The notes under the pieces were generated by a model. The model was not told the DNA's origin, ran no database searches, and saw only the letters and a program-made list of their open reading frames with translations. Shown here in pieces: positions 1 through 8,783 of a DNA stretch of 64,000 bases; position 1 is the stretch's first letter, and each line of letters opens with the position of its first letter. The DNA is taken from positions 62,001 to 126,000 of the forward strand of contig NZ_JOJL01000042.1 in assembly GCF_000721705.1 (NCBI RefSeq), read 5' to 3'. The translations under genes and the position numbers were made by a program. This DNA is from Actinoplanes subtropicus. Lineage in GTDB: Bacteria > Actinomycetota > Actinomycetes > Mycobacteriales > Micromonosporaceae.

Positions 1-639
1 CTCCTGCGCCTCGGTGGGTCGCATGGCCATCACGTGGTTCGCCGTCCCGGCCTGCACGGCGATGATGCTCATGCTGTGGGCGACGACGTCGTGCAACTCG
101 CGCGCGATGCGCAGCCGCTCCTCGGCGGCCGCGCGGTCGGCCAGTTCGGCCGCGGCGCGGGCCGCCTCGGCCCGGCGCGCCCGCACGACCTGGCCGGCCG
201 TCCACGTGCCGGCCAGGAAGCCGACCCCGAGCACGGCGGTGCGAAGGCGGGGCGAGGCACCGTGGGGTGTGCCGGCGACCGACCCGACGACGAGGATGAC
301 GATCGCGACCGCGCCGGTCAGGTTGGTGGGGAGCCGCGCGCGGCCGGTGGCGAGGCCCACCGGATAGAGCGCGTAGGCGGCGGCCACGAACGGATCGGCC
401 AGCAGCCCGAGAGCCAGCGCAGCCACCGAGGCGGCGAAGACGACCAGGAAGACCGGCAGCGGCCACCGGCGGCGCACCGCCACCGGCACGCCGATCACCA
501 GCATGAGGGGGAGCGAAACCCGCGCCGGCAGGTCGCTGCCGACGACCGCGGTGGGTGCGAGCAGCGCCAGATACGCGGTCGCGGCCAGGCCGTCGAGCGC
601 GATCAACTGGCGGCTGCTCAGCCGGGGGATGCGGTCCAC
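1..639 (-). CDS. Sensor histidine kinase, N-terminal part (gene continues past window start)
   Basis: Reading the minus strand from a GTG at 639 gives about 213 residues before the window ends. The first about 135 residues are hydrophobic and hold four to five likely membrane helices. An alanine/glutamate-rich linker follows and leads into a HisKA_3 dimerisation box, ERLRIARELHDVVAHS, whose His is the predicted phospho-acceptor. This is the layout of the NarL/DesK-type two-component kinases common in actinomycetes. The catalytic ATPase domain and any response regulator lie outside the window. The signal sensed cannot be inferred. The gene is divergent from the ABC exporter at 741-2245, so that exporter may be the regulated target; this is inference only. 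Confidence 0.85.
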   Translation of the reverse strand, partial: MDRIPRLSSRQLIALDGLAATAYLALLAPTAVVGSDLPARVSLPLMLVIGVPVAVRRRWPLPVFLVVFAASVAALALGLLADPFVAAAYALYPVGLATGRARLPTNLTGAVAIVILVVGSVAGTPHGASPRLRTAVLGVGFLAGTWTAGQVVRARRAEAARAAAELADRAAAEERLRIARELHDVVAHSMSIIAVQAGTANHVMAMRPTEAQE

Positions 640-674
640 GGCGGCCAGATTAGCCGCGGCGGGCCGTGGCCGCC

Positions 675-705
675 TCGGACCACGGTATGAGGGACCGTGG
701 TCCGA
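675..705. promoter_or_regulatory. Perfect 11-bp inverted repeat between divergent genes
   Basis: TCGGACCACGG and its exact reverse complement CCGTGGTCCGA are separated by 9 bp. The element lies between the kinase start (639) and the ABC ATPase start (741). The arm length and position fit an operator for a dimeric regulator, for instance the response regulator partnering the kinase. A short RNA hairpin is an alternative reading. Confidence 0.5.
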
Positions 706-740
706 TGTGCCCGGCGCGGCGGTGCGGCATCGTGGCCGGC

Positions 741-1475
741 GTGATCGAGGTCAACGAGCTGACCAAGCGGTACCGCGATGCGGTGGCCGTCGACGAGCTC
801 TCCTTCACCGTTGAGCCGGGCATGGTCACCGGCTTCCTGGGCCCGAACGGCGCGGGCAAGACCACTACCATGCGCGTCCTGCTCGGCCTGGTCGCGCCGA
901 CCGCCGGCGAGGTACTGATCGGCGGCCGTTCCTACTCCTCTTTTCCTTGTCCGCTGCGCGAGGTCGGCGCGCTGCTCGACGCGAACGCGGTGCATCCCGG
1001 TCGCTCGGCCGTCGAGCACCTGCGCTGGCTGGCCCGCACCAACGGCATCGGTCCGGGCCGAGTCGTCGACACCCTCGACCGGGTCGGCCTCACCGAGGCG
1101 GCCCGCATCCGGGTCGGGCGGTATTCCCTCGGCATGCGCCAGCGGCTCGGCATCGCGGCGGCTCTGCTCGGCGATCCGGGCGTTCTGATCTTCGACGAGC
1201 CGGTGAACGGTCTGGACCCGCAGGGCGTCCGCTGGATCCGCGAGCTGATGCGTTCCCTCGCCGCCGAGGGGCGCACGGTGCTGATCTCCAGCCACCTGAT
1301 GAGCGAGATGGAGCTGACCGCCGACCGGCTCGTCATCATCGGCCGCGGCCGGCTCCTGATGGATACCACGATCGGCGAGTTGATCACGACCGAGGGCTTC
1401 ACCACTCTCGAGGAGGCCTACCTGTCGCTGACCGAGGAGTGGACCGTGCACCGGGCCGGGGGTGGCCACCGATGA
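741..1475 (+). CDS. ABC transporter ATP-binding protein (exporter type)
   Basis: This 244-residue ATPase energises the permease encoded immediately downstream. Walker A GPNGAGKTT lies at about residues 34-42, followed by a signature region (YSLGMRQRLGIA) and a Walker B/D-loop ILIFDEPVNGLDP-type stretch. The C-terminal region resembles DrrA/CcmA-like bacitracin or lantibiotic self-protection exporters. I chose the GTG at 741 because the protein then begins MIEVNELTKRY, the usual family start; an upstream ATG in frame (666) would run through the inverted repeat at 675-705. The stop overlaps the permease start as ATGA, so translation is coupled. The substrate is unknown. Confidence 0.93.
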   Translation: MIEVNELTKRYRDAVAVDELSFTVEPGMVTGFLGPNGAGKTTTMRVLLGLVAPTAGEVLIGGRSYSSFPCPLREVGALLDANAVHPGRSAVEHLRWLARTNGIGPGRVVDTLDRVGLTEAARIRVGRYSLGMRQRLGIAAALLGDPGVLIFDEPVNGLDPQGVRWIRELMRSLAAEGRTVLISSHLMSEMELTADRLVIIGRGRLLMDTTIGELITTEGFTTLEEAYLSLTEEWTVHRAGGGHR

Positions 1476-2245
1476 CCGCGCTGATGACCGCCGAGTGGAT
1501 AAAGATCCGCTCGCTTCGGTCGACGATCTGGATGCTGGTGCTGACGGTGGCGCTCAGCGTCGGCCTGGCCTATCTGTTCGGGTCCAGCTTCCGGGCCGGG
1601 TTCGACGGGATGACCGCGCAGGCGCGGGCAAGCTTCGATCCGCTCTTCGCCACCTTCTACAGCCTCACCCTCGGGCAGTTGGCCCTGGTCGTTCTGGCCG
1701 CCTTCGTGGTCACCGGCGAGTACTCGACCGGCACGATCAGCACGTCCTTGGTGGCCGTGCCCCGGCGTGGCCGGTTCTTCGGCGGCAAGGTGCTGGCCGG
1801 CGGGTTGCTGGCCGTGGCGGTTGCTCTCGTGACCGTCCCGGCCACCTTCGCGGCCGCTCAGGCCGGACTCGGTCCGCACGGCACCACGTTCACGTCCGCC
1901 GGGGCGCCGGAAGCCGCGCTCGGGGCCTGCCTCTACCTGACGCTGATCTACCTGTTCGCCACCGGCGTCGCCATGGTGCTGCGAGGGCCGATCCCGACCC
2001 TCGCCCTGCTTCTGCCGCTGCTGTTCCTGGGGTCGCAGGGCCTGGGCAACGTGCCGAGGGTGAAGGCAGTGGCGCAGTACCTTCCCGACCAGGCCGGGAT
2101 GGTTGTCATGCACCTCGCCGGCCCGGCCGGGGATCCACGCTTCGGCCGTCCCTACGGTCCCTGGCTGGGCCTCGGCATCATGGCCCTCTGGACGGGTGCC
2201 GCGCTGCTGGCGGGCTACGTCGCTCTTCGGCACCGGGACGCCTGA
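1472..2245 (+). CDS. ABC-2 type transporter permease
   Basis: This 257-residue membrane protein has about six predicted helices and an N-terminal cytoplasmic segment (MTALMTAEWIKIRSLRST) typical of ABC-2 permeases related to the NatB/DrrB and YhgE groups. It starts with an ATG overlapping the stop codon of the ATPase gene, so the two form a coupled two-gene exporter operon. The central part contains the conserved VVTGEYSTGTISTSL segment found after helix 2 in actinobacterial relatives. A homodimer paired with two copies of the ATPase is the expected assembly. A role in drug or lipid efflux, or in a cell-envelope stress response with the divergent sensor kinase, is inferred from context. Confidence 0.9.
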   Translation: MTALMTAEWIKIRSLRSTIWMLVLTVALSVGLAYLFGSSFRAGFDGMTAQARASFDPLFATFYSLTLGQLALVVLAAFVVTGEYSTGTISTSLVAVPRRGRFFGGKVLAGGLLAVAVALVTVPATFAAAQAGLGPHGTTFTSAGAPEAALGACLYLTLIYLFATGVAMVLRGPIPTLALLLPLLFLGSQGLGNVPRVKAVAQYLPDQAGMVVMHLAGPAGDPRFGRPYGPWLGLGIMALWTGAALLAGYVALRHRDA

Positions 2246-2332
2246 CATGCGACCCACGAAGCTGAGCCAGGGACGCGTCGAGCGCGGGAGGCGGACGGGC
2301 CACGAGTTGTGCGTCGGAAGGCGGCGGCGCGT

Positions 2333-2512
2333 CGAGCATGGGTGGCGCGTCGAGCGTGGGCGGTGGGCCGAGCGTGGGCGGTGGGCCGAGCGTGGGCGGT
2401 GGGCCGAGCGTGGGCGGTGGGCCGAGCGTGGGCGGTGGGCCGAGCGCGGGTGGCGCGCCGAGCGCGGGTGGCGCGCCGAGCACCGGCCGTGGGTCGAGTG
2501 GGAGGGTTGGGT
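2333..2512. repeat. 18-bp tandem repeat (about 10 units)
   Basis: Units begin with CGAG every 18 bp at 2333, 2351, 2369, 2387, 2405, 2423, 2441, 2459, 2477 and 2495. The core units read CGAGCGTGGGCGGTGGGC, and the flanking units diverge. The array fills most of the 376-bp gap (2246-2621) between the permease and the convergent glycogen phosphorylase gene. Because 18 is a multiple of three, repetitive ORFs appear in several frames (for example a GPPPTL-repeat on the minus strand). None has a convincing ribosome binding site or a non-repetitive domain, so I do not call a gene here. Confidence 0.85.
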
Positions 2513-2621
2513 CGACGAGGCGTCCGCCGTCGACCGGGCGTGGCGGGTCCCGCGAGGGCGGTGCCCTGGTGCCGGGCGGCGGCCGGACGACGGAGTATCG
2601 CCGGCCGCCTGCCGGGTGGGG

Positions 2622-5051
2622 TCAGGGGCGCGTTACCCGGACGGGATCCACGTGCCAGATGGTCGAGACGTAGTCGCGGACGGTGCGGTCGGCGGAGAAG
2701 AAGCCGGTGCGGGCGGTGTTCAGGATCGAGGCCCGGGTCCAGCGGTCCTTGTCCTGCCATGCGGCGTCGACCTCGGCCTGGCGGTCGATGTAGGCGCGGT
2801 AGTCGGCGAGGGTCAGGTAGTCGTCCCGGTCGAGCAGGGACGCCGCCGCCTCCTGGCCGACGCCGCCGAAGGCGCCCGCCGAGATCGCGTCCAAGGCGGC
2901 TCGCAGTTCGTCGTCCTGGGCATAGTAGTCGCGCGGGTGGTAGCCCGCCGACTTCAGCGCGGTCACCGCCGGCGTGTCCAGGCCGAACAGGAAGAAGTTC
3001 TCCGTGCCCACCCGGTCGCGGATCTCGATGTTCGCCCCGTCGAGGGTGCCGATGGTGATCGCGCCGTTCAGGGCCAGTTTCATGTTGCCGGTGCCGGAGG
3101 CTTCCTTGCCGGCCAGCGAGATCTGTTCGCTCAGGTCGGCCGCCGGGATGATCAGCTCGCCGAGCGTGACGTTGTAGTTCGGCGGGAAGACCACCTTGAG
3201 GTACGGGGAGACCGCCGGGTCCGCGTCGACGACGGTCGCGATGGCGTTGATCAGCCGGATGATCGACTTGGCGGCGTGGTAGGCGGGGGCCGCCTTGCCG
3301 GCGAAGAGCACCGTGCGCGGCACGTACGAGCCGCCGGGGTTGTTCTTGATCCGGTGGTAATGGGTGATCACGTGCAGGAGCTTGAGCTGCTGCCGCTTGT
3401 ACTCGTGGAACCGCTTGACCATCACGTCGGTCAGCGAGTCGGGGTCGCCGAGGCCGAGGCGTACCTTGTTGGCGCGTTTGATCTCCCGCCAGCGGGCGCG
3501 GAACTCGGCGTCGTCGGCCAGCGGGGCGAGGCCATCGAGCCGGTCCAGGTCGTTGATCCAGCCGGCGTCGCCCAGGGACGAGGTGATCAGGTCGGCGAGC
3601 GCGGGGTTGGCGAGCCGGACGAAGCGGCGCGGGGTGACGCCGTTGGTGACGTTGTGGAACTTCGCCGGCCACAGCTCGGCGAAGTCGCGCAGCGTGGTCT
3701 CGACCAGCAGCTGGGAGTGGAGCTCCGCGACGCCGTTGACCGCGCTGGTGCCGGTGCAGGCCAGGTTCGCCATCCGGACCCGTCGCTCCGGGTCCTCCTG
3801 GATCAGCGACATGCGGCGTACGCGGTCGAGGTCGTTCGGGAAGCGCGACCGGACCTCCGCCAGCAGCTCCTCGTTGATCAGGTAAATGATCTCCAGATGG
3901 CGGGGGAGGAGGCGCTCGAAGAGCGCCACCGGCCAGGTCTCCAGCGCCTCCGGCAACAGCGTGTGACACGTGTACGCGAAGGTGGCGCGGGTGATCGACC
4001 AGGCCTCGTTCCAGGACAGCCGCTCCTCGTCGACCAGCAGCCGCATCAGCTCCGGGATGGCCAGCGTGGGGTGCGTGTCGTTGAGCTGGATGGCCGTCTT
4101 GTCGGCGAAGTCGGTCCACGAGGAATTGCGCAGCCGGAAGCGGCGGACGATGTCCCGCAGCGAGCACGAGACCAGGAAGTACTGCTGCTTGAGGCGCAGC
4201 TCGCGGCCCAGCTCGGTGCTGTCGTCGGGGTAGAGCACCTTGCTGATGTTCTCCGCCTCGACCGCCTCCGCCACGGCCTCGGCGTACAGCCCGGCCGAGA
4301 AGCGGGAGAGGTCGAACGACGACTCGCTGCCCCGGGCGCTCCACAGCCGGACGATGTTGACCGTCTCGGTGCCGTAGCCGGGGACGAGCATGTGGCTGGG
4401 CTCGCCGAGCACCACCTCGCCGGGCACCCAGGTGGCATTGCCGTCGGCGTCGTGCTCGGTGTGGCCGTAGAAGAAGACCATCTGCCGGTCGTCCGGCGCC
4501 GGGAACTCCCACGGGTTGCCCTGGAACGCCCAATCGTCCGGCTTCTCCACCTGCGCGCCGTCGGCGAAGGCCTGCTTGAAGATGCCGAAGTCGTAGCGGA
4601 TGCCGTAGCCGACCGCGGGGATGTCGAGCGTGGCCATGGCGTCCAGCAGGCAGGCCGCGAGCCGGCCCAGGCCGCCGTTGCCGAGGCCGGGCTCGACGTC
4701 GAGCTCCTCCACCTCGTCGGGGGAGAGCCCCAGCGTCTTGAGCGCGGCCGCCGCGAGGTCGCCGGTGTCCGAGTAGAGCAGGTTCTGCTCGAGCTGGCGG
4801 CCCAGCAGGTACTCGGCGGAGAGGTAGTAGACCCAGCGCGGGTTGGCCGCGAAATGCGCGGCTGCGGTCCGGGCCCGCCGGGCCGCGAGCCGGTCCCGGA
4901 CGGTCAGCGCCAGCGTCTCGTAGGCGTCCTGGGCGCTCGCCGACTCCACGGTGGTGCCGCGCCGGTAGTAGAGGTTGCTCAGCAGGTCCTGCTCGAACTC
5001 GGCCGGCGTGTTTCCCAGCGGTCGCAGCCCGATCCCGTTTCGAAGCTCCAT
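2622..5051 (-). CDS. glgP: Glycogen/starch/alpha-glucan phosphorylase
   Basis: This 809-residue enzyme performs phosphorolysis of alpha-1,4-glucan ends to glucose-1-phosphate in the cytosol, using pyridoxal phosphate. The length matches bacterial GlgP/MalP (about 800 residues). The family signature [14 protein letters not shown] is present, and its Lys at about residue 658 is the PLP Schiff-base residue. Other hallmarks are [26 protein letters not shown] and [12 protein letters not shown] chose the ATG at 5051 (MELRNGIG) over an in-frame start at 5150 because homology to the family begins there. The gene stands alone, converging on the 18-bp repeat array. No glucan-branching or debranching genes are visible in the window. 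Confidence 0.97.
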   Translation of the reverse strand: MELRNGIGLRPLGNTPAEFEQDLLSNLYYRRGTTVESASAQDAYETLALTVRDRLAARRARTAAAHFAANPRWVYYLSAEYLLGRQLEQNLLYSDTGDLAAAALKTLGLSPDEVEELDVEPGLGNGGLGRLAACLLDAMATLDIPAVGYGIRYDFGIFKQAFADGAQVEKPDDWAFQGNPWEFPAPDDRQMVFFYGHTEHDADGNATWVPGEVVLGEPSHMLVPGYGTETVNIVRLWSARGSESSFDLSRFSAGLYAEAVAEAVEAENISKVLYPDDSTELGRELRLKQQYFLVSCSLRDIVRRFRLRNSSWTDFADKTAIQLNDTHPTLAIPELMRLLVDEERLSWNEAWSITRATFAYTCHTLLPEALETWPVALFERLLPRHLEIIYLINEELLAEVRSRFPNDLDRVRRMSLIQEDPERRVRMANLACTGTSAVNGVAELHSQLLVETTLRDFAELWPAKFHNVTNGVTPRRFVRLANPALADLITSSLGDAGWINDLDRLDGLAPLADDAEFRARWREIKRANKVRLGLGDPDSLTDVMVKRFHEYKRQQLKLLHVITHYHRIKNNPGGSYVPRTVLFAGKAAPAYHAAKSIIRLINAIATVVDADPAVSPYLKVVFPPNYNVTLGELIIPAADLSEQISLAGKEASGTGNMKLALNGAITIGTLDGANIEIRDRVGTENFFLFGLDTPAVTALKSAGYHPRDYYAQDDELRAALDAISAGAFGGVGQEAAASLLDRDDYLTLADYRAYIDRQAEVDAAWQDKDRWTRASILNTARTGFFSADRTVRDYVSTIWHVDPVRVTRP

Positions 5052-5235
5052 GTCCCCACACCCTGCCCCATGCAGGTAGCGAGAAGTTGTCGGGTACGTG
5101 ACCGCGGCGAGCGCCGGCGCACTACGACGCGAGCCGGGTATGACCCTCAAGTTGAGGTTGAAGGTTGGAGGTGACGGTGAGGTTGACGTCGAGGGTCGGT
5201 GCGGGGCGCCGGCCGGGGCCGCCGCCTGGGGCCGG

Positions 5236-5877
5236 TCAGAGCGTGGTGAGGTGGGCCACGACCATGTCGCTCAGCATCTTTCGGTAGTGGGCTCGGCGGG
5301 CCGGGTCGAGCAGGTCGCGTTCGAAGATGGCGCCGAAGGTGTGCTGGTTGGCGACCCGGAAGAAGCAGAACGCGCTGATCATCAGGTGGACGTCGATCGC
5401 GTCCACATCGGCGCGGAACTCGCCGGCCTCGCGGCCCCGGGAGAGGATCCGGTCGAGCAGGAGGACCGCCGGCGTATTGATCTTCACCAGAGACGGAAGG
5501 CGGGTGATGTGCTCGGCGCGGTGGATGTTCTCGATGCTGACCAGGCGGATGAAGTCGGGGTTGGCCTCGTGATGGTCGAAGGTCACCTCGGCGATGCGCC
5601 GGATCGCGTCGGCCGGCCCCAGGTGGTCGACGCTGACCTGCTGTTCGGCCTCGCGGATGCGGGCGTAGGCGGCCTCCAGCGCCGCGACGTACAGCTGCCG
5701 CTTTCCACTGAAATAGTAGTAAATCATCCGCTTTGTCGTGCTGGTGCGGGCGGCGATCTCGTCGACCCGGGCGCCGTCGTAGCCGCGGTCGGCGAACTCG
5801 GCGGTCGCCACGGCCAGGATCTCGGCGCGGGTGCGCTCGGCGTCGCGGCGGCGTGCCACCGGCGGGCTGGCGGTCAT
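5236..5877 (-). CDS. TetR-family transcriptional regulator
   Basis: This is a 213-residue repressor-type protein. Residues about 15-62 form the TetR HTH ([19 protein letters not shown], then [17 protein letters not shown]). The C-terminal part holds [18 protein letters not shown] and a long helical ligand domain similar to the regulators found beside aromatic or quinate catabolic genes. It is divergent from the shikimate/quinate dehydrogenase gene at 5991, and the 113-bp gap contains a near-perfect dyad over the predicted transcription start. It therefore probably autoregulates and represses that neighbour until a ligand such as quinate, shikimate or a downstream product appears; this is inference from layout. 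Confidence 0.92.
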   Translation of the reverse strand: MTASPPVARRRDAERTRAEILAVATAEFADRGYDGARVDEIAARTSTTKRMIYYYFSGKRQLYVAALEAAYARIREAEQQVSVDHLGPADAIRRIAEVTFDHHEANPDFIRLVSIENIHRAEHITRLPSLVKINTPAVLLLDRILSRGREAGEFRADVDAIDVHLMISAFCFFRVANQHTFGAIFERDLLDPARRAHYRKMLSDMVVAHLTTL

Positions 5878-5929
5878 CGGGCTCCTCGATAGCGACCTGG
5901 GCGAGCGAACAGCGACCTCGCAAGCGGTC

Positions 5930-5958
5930 TTGACTTTAGTCGGTGCGGCGCCGATAAC
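5930..5958 (+). promoter_or_regulatory. Sigma-70-like promoter for the dehydrogenase gene
   Basis: A -35-like TTGACT (5930-5935) and a -10-like GATAAC (5953-5958) are separated by exactly 17 bp, placing transcription start near 5965, some 25 bp before the ATG at 5991. Both hexamers are close to consensus, which is unusual in this GC-rich window. Confidence 0.6.
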
Positions 5959-5980
5959 TAACGTACCGGTTCGTACATTA
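5959..5980. promoter_or_regulatory. Probable TetR operator overlapping the transcription start
   Basis: A 22-bp imperfect dyad with arms TAACGTAC and GTACATTA and a 6-bp centre has one mismatch per arm. It sits just downstream of the -10 element and upstream of the ribosome binding site GGGAGG. A bound repressor would block transcription initiation. Confidence 0.6.
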
Positions 5981-5990
5981 GGGAGGCGGG

Positions 5991-6860
5991 ATGGCGGACC
6001 CCTGTCTCGTGGGCCTGATCGGCGCGGACATCCAGACGTCCCTCAGCCCGCCCCTGCACGAGGCCGAAGCCGCCCGCCTCGGCCTGCGCTACTGGTACCA
6101 CCTGATCGACCTGGCCGAGCGAGGCCTGGCCGCGGTCGACGTCGGCGAGCTGGTCAAGGCGGCCGGCCGGCTCGGGTTCCGCGGACTCAACATCACCCAC
6201 CCGTGCAAGCAGGAGGTGGTCAAGCACCTCGACGACCTCTCCCCGGAGGCGGCCGATCTCGACGCGGTCAACACCGTCGTCTTCACCGGCGGCCGCGCGA
6301 TCGGCCACAACACCGATCACTACGGCTTCGCGGAGAGCTTCCGGCGGAGTCTGGGCGACGCGCACGGTCTCGGCGATGCCCCGGCCCACGAGGTGCTTCA
6401 GCTGGGTGCGGGAGGCGCCGGCGCGGCGGTGGCGTTCGCGACCGTACGGCTGGGCGCCGGTCACCTCACCATCGTCGACGCGGACGCCGACCGTGCGAAC
6501 CGCCTCGCCGGCCGCCTGCGGGCCCGCGGCGCCAACGCGACCGCCGCGGACCTGAGCGATCTGCCCGAGCTGACCCGAGCCGCCGACGGCCTGGTCAACA
6601 CCACCCCGGTCGGCATGGAGGGCCGCCCCGGCCTGCCGCTCGACCCCGCCCTCCTGCGTCGCGATCTCTGGGTGGCCGACATCGTCTACCGCCCCCTGGA
6701 GACCGCCCTGCTGCGCGCCGCCCGGGAAGCGGGCTGCCGCACCCTCAACGGCGGCGGCATGGTCGTCCATCAGGCGGCCGAGTCCTTGCGTCTGTTCACC
6801 GGCCGTACCCCCGACGTGGACCGCATGCTCGCCGACTTCAAGGCACACACCGATGGCTAG
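5991..6860 (+). CDS. Quinate/shikimate dehydrogenase (AroE superfamily, probably NAD-linked)
   Basis: This is a 289-residue AroE-fold oxidoreductase. Visible features are SLSPPLHE (substrate Ser residues), NITHPCKQ with catalytic Lys73, GHNTDHYGF with catalytic Asp109, the Rossmann loop GAGGAG at 139-144, and NTTPVGM. After the second Rossmann strand the sequence is IVDADADRA: an acidic residue replaces the Arg/Thr patch of NADPH-specific AroE, so NAD(H) and a catabolic direction are likely, as in QsuD-type enzymes. It has its own promoter and a divergent TetR regulator. It ends four bases from the convergent citryl-CoA-lyase-like gene. A biosynthetic AroE role is less likely given the context. 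Confidence 0.85.
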   Translation: MADPCLVGLIGADIQTSLSPPLHEAEAARLGLRYWYHLIDLAERGLAAVDVGELVKAAGRLGFRGLNITHPCKQEVVKHLDDLSPEAADLDAVNTVVFTGGRAIGHNTDHYGFAESFRRSLGDAHGLGDAPAHEVLQLGAGGAGAAVAFATVRLGAGHLTIVDADADRANRLAGRLRARGANATAADLSDLPELTRAADGLVNTTPVGMEGRPGLPLDPALLRRDLWVADIVYRPLETALLRAAREAGCRTLNGGGMVVHQAAESLRLFTGRTPDVDRMLADFKAHTDG

Positions 6861-6864
6861 GACG

Positions 6865-7602
6865 TCAGCCGCGGTATTCCGGGAGGATCGTCGGCGGGAT
6901 CGGCCCCTTGATCCGGCGGCCGCCCTGCGTCTCCTCCCACGCATGCGCCAGGATCCCGATGCTCCGGCTCAACGCGAACAGCCCCCGCGCCAGCGGCGGC
7001 TCGAACCCCAGCTCGCCATAGACGATCGCGGTCAGACAGTCGACGTTCATCGGTACCCTCGGCCCGAGCACCTCCTCCACCGCGAGCGCCGCCGCCAGGT
7101 GCCGCCCGGCCACGACCCCCTCGTCGACCGCCCGCCGCACCAGCGCGAGCATCGGCGCCCGCCGCGGATCGACCGGATGGAACCGGTGCCCGAACCCCGG
7201 GAAGTACCGCACCCGCGCGACCACCGAAGCGGCCGGCGCCCCGGCGACGATCTCATCCAGCAGGGACAGGCACTGCTGCCCGGCCCCGCCGTGCACGTCC
7301 CCGAGCGCATTGACCCCGTTCGCGATCGCGCTGTTCAACCCCACCCCGCAGGTCGCCGTCATCCGGGCGATCGCGATCGACGGCGCGTGCGGCCCGTGAT
7401 CGGCCCCCGCGACCAGCGCCGCCTCCAGCAGCGCCGCCTGTCCGGCCGGCGCCGGCGCCCCGCGCAGCATCAGATAGATCAGCTCGGCCATCCCGATGTT
7501 CCCGATCAGCTCCTGGATGGGACGGCCGCGCAGCTCGATCACGCCCGGCTCGATCCGGCTCACCGAGGTGGCCCACCAGGCGGCGACCTCCGGCGCGGTC
7601 AC
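6865..7602 (-). CDS. Citryl-CoA lyase-like protein (citrate synthase superfamily)
   Basis: This 245-residue protein corresponds to a compact citrate-synthase fold lacking the large N-terminal part of citrate synthase. The three catalytic positions are kept: His in GDVHGGAGQ, His in PGFGHRFHP and Asp in MNVDCLTA. Short proteins of this type cleave citryl-CoA or related 3-hydroxy-3-carboxyacyl-CoA thioesters to acetyl-CoA and a 2-oxoacid. The start is the GTG at 7602, overlapping the CoA-transferase stop (GTGA); an open frame continues far upstream but only as antisense-like sequence. Tight coupling to a class III CoA-transferase suggests a transferase-then-lyase pair. The exact substrate is unknown. 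Confidence 0.82.
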   Translation of the reverse strand: MTAPEVAAWWATSVSRIEPGVIELRGRPIQELIGNIGMAELIYLMLRGAPAPAGQAALLEAALVAGADHGPHAPSIAIARMTATCGVGLNSAIANGVNALGDVHGGAGQQCLSLLDEIVAGAPAASVVARVRYFPGFGHRFHPVDPRRAPMLALVRRAVDEGVVAGRHLAAALAVEEVLGPRVPMNVDCLTAIVYGELGFEPPLARGLFALSRSIGILAHAWEETQGGRRIKGPIPPTILPEYRG

Positions 7603-8750
7603 GACCGCCACCGGGCCAGCAGCGCCGGCAGGTCGGCATTGTGCTGGCCGAGCGTCGGCGGCGGCGCCGGCGGCCGCAGCGGCTCGCCGTCGACCAGCAC
7701 CCCGTTCCCGGTGACCCGGAAGTCGCCGAGCGCGGTCAGGAACCCCCGCCCGTCGAGTTGCGGCAGGTCGACCGCCTGCGGGACGGTCAGGATCCGCGCC
7801 GCCGGCACCCCCGCCGCCGAGAGCAGCAGCTCCCACTCCGCCGCCGGGCGCGTCCCGAGCGACTTGTTCAGCTCCCGGTTCAGCTCCGCCCGGAACTCCA
7901 GGCGCGCCTCCCGCTCGGCGAAGCGCGGGTCGTCCAGCAGATCGGGCCGCTCCAGCAGCTCGCACAGCGTCACGAACTGCTCCTGCCGGTTGGCCGCGAT
8001 GTTCAGCGGGCCGTCCGCCGCCTCGAACGTCCCGGACGGCGCGGCGGTGGCGTTTTGATCACCCATCGGCTCGGGCGGGACGCCGCAGACCAGGTAGTTG
8101 GAGACCGGCCAGCCCATCGCGGAGATCGACGTCTCGAGCATGGACACGTCGAGGAAGCAACCCCGCCCGTCGCGCTGCCGGCCGTTCAGCGCGGCGACGA
8201 TGGCCAGTGCCGCGGAGAGCCCGCCGACGGTGTCGCACACCGGGAAGCCGACTCGCAGGGGGGCGGTCTCCGGCGTACCGGTGATGCTCATCATGCCGGA
8301 AAGACCCTGAACCACCTGGTCGTACGCTGGGGCCTGGCTCAACGGGCCGCTCTGGCCGAAGCCACTGATCGCGCAGTAGACCAGCCCGGGGTTCAGCCGG
8401 TGCAGCACGTCCCAGCCGTACCCGAGGCGGTCAAGCACCCCGGCCCGGAAGTTCTCCAGCAGCACGTCGGCCGAGGACGCCAGCTGCTCGAAGGTCTGGC
8501 GGCCGGCGGACGACTTGAGGTCGAGCTCGACCGACTTCTTGCCGGCGTTCTGCGCGAGGAAGGAGGAGCCCATCCCGGCCCGGTTCCGGGCCGGGTCGGC
8601 GCCGAGCCGGCGCGCCAGGTCGCCGACGCCCGGCACCTCGACCTTGACCACCTCGGCGCCGAGCAGCATCAGCTGATAGCTGCAGTACGGGCCGGCCAGC
8701 ACGTTGGTCAGGTCGAGGACCCGGACTCCGGAGAGCGGTCTCTGGTCCAT
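7599..8750 (-). CDS. CaiB/BaiF family (class III) CoA-transferase
   Basis: At 383 residues it matches the family length. It moves CoA from an acyl-CoA donor to a carboxylic acid through an aspartyl thioester intermediate. The motif PAYDQVVQG supplies the catalytic Asp at residue 144. N-terminal LSGVRVLDLTNVLAGPYC and KVEVPGVGD are classical CoA-binding signatures. It is transcribed with the IclR regulator (33-bp gap) upstream and is coupled by GTGA overlap to the citryl-CoA-lyase-like gene downstream. Activation of a citrate- or citramalate-like acid for cleavage by that lyase is the simplest reading. Formyl-CoA/oxalate transferase activity is an alternative not supported by neighbours. Confidence 0.93.
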   Translation of the reverse strand: MDQRPLSGVRVLDLTNVLAGPYCSYQLMLLGAEVVKVEVPGVGDLARRLGADPARNRAGMGSSFLAQNAGKKSVELDLKSSAGRQTFEQLASSADVLLENFRAGVLDRLGYGWDVLHRLNPGLVYCAISGFGQSGPLSQAPAYDQVVQGLSGMMSITGTPETAPLRVGFPVCDTVGGLSAALAIVAALNGRQRDGRGCFLDVSMLETSISAMGWPVSNYLVCGVPPEPMGDQNATAAPSGTFEAADGPLNIAANRQEQFVTLCELLERPDLLDDPRFAEREARLEFRAELNRELNKSLGTRPAAEWELLLSAAGVPAARILTVPQAVDLPQLDGRGFLTALGDFRVTGNGVLVDGEPLRPPAPPPTLGQHNADLPALLARWRS

Positions 8751-8783
8751 GCGGGGTTCTCCCTCCAGCTGGAACGTACAGAG

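Noticed and set aside
2178..2483. Repetitive GPPPTL ORF on the minus strand (and a GGGPSV ORF on the plus strand)
   Set aside because: Both derive entirely from the 18-bp repeat and lack a ribosome binding site and any domain.
2103..5174. A 1023-residue plus-strand open frame opposite glgP
   Set aside because: It is the antisense of the glycogen phosphorylase gene; its composition is Val/Gly/Arg-rich without any domain, a usual effect of high-GC third positions.
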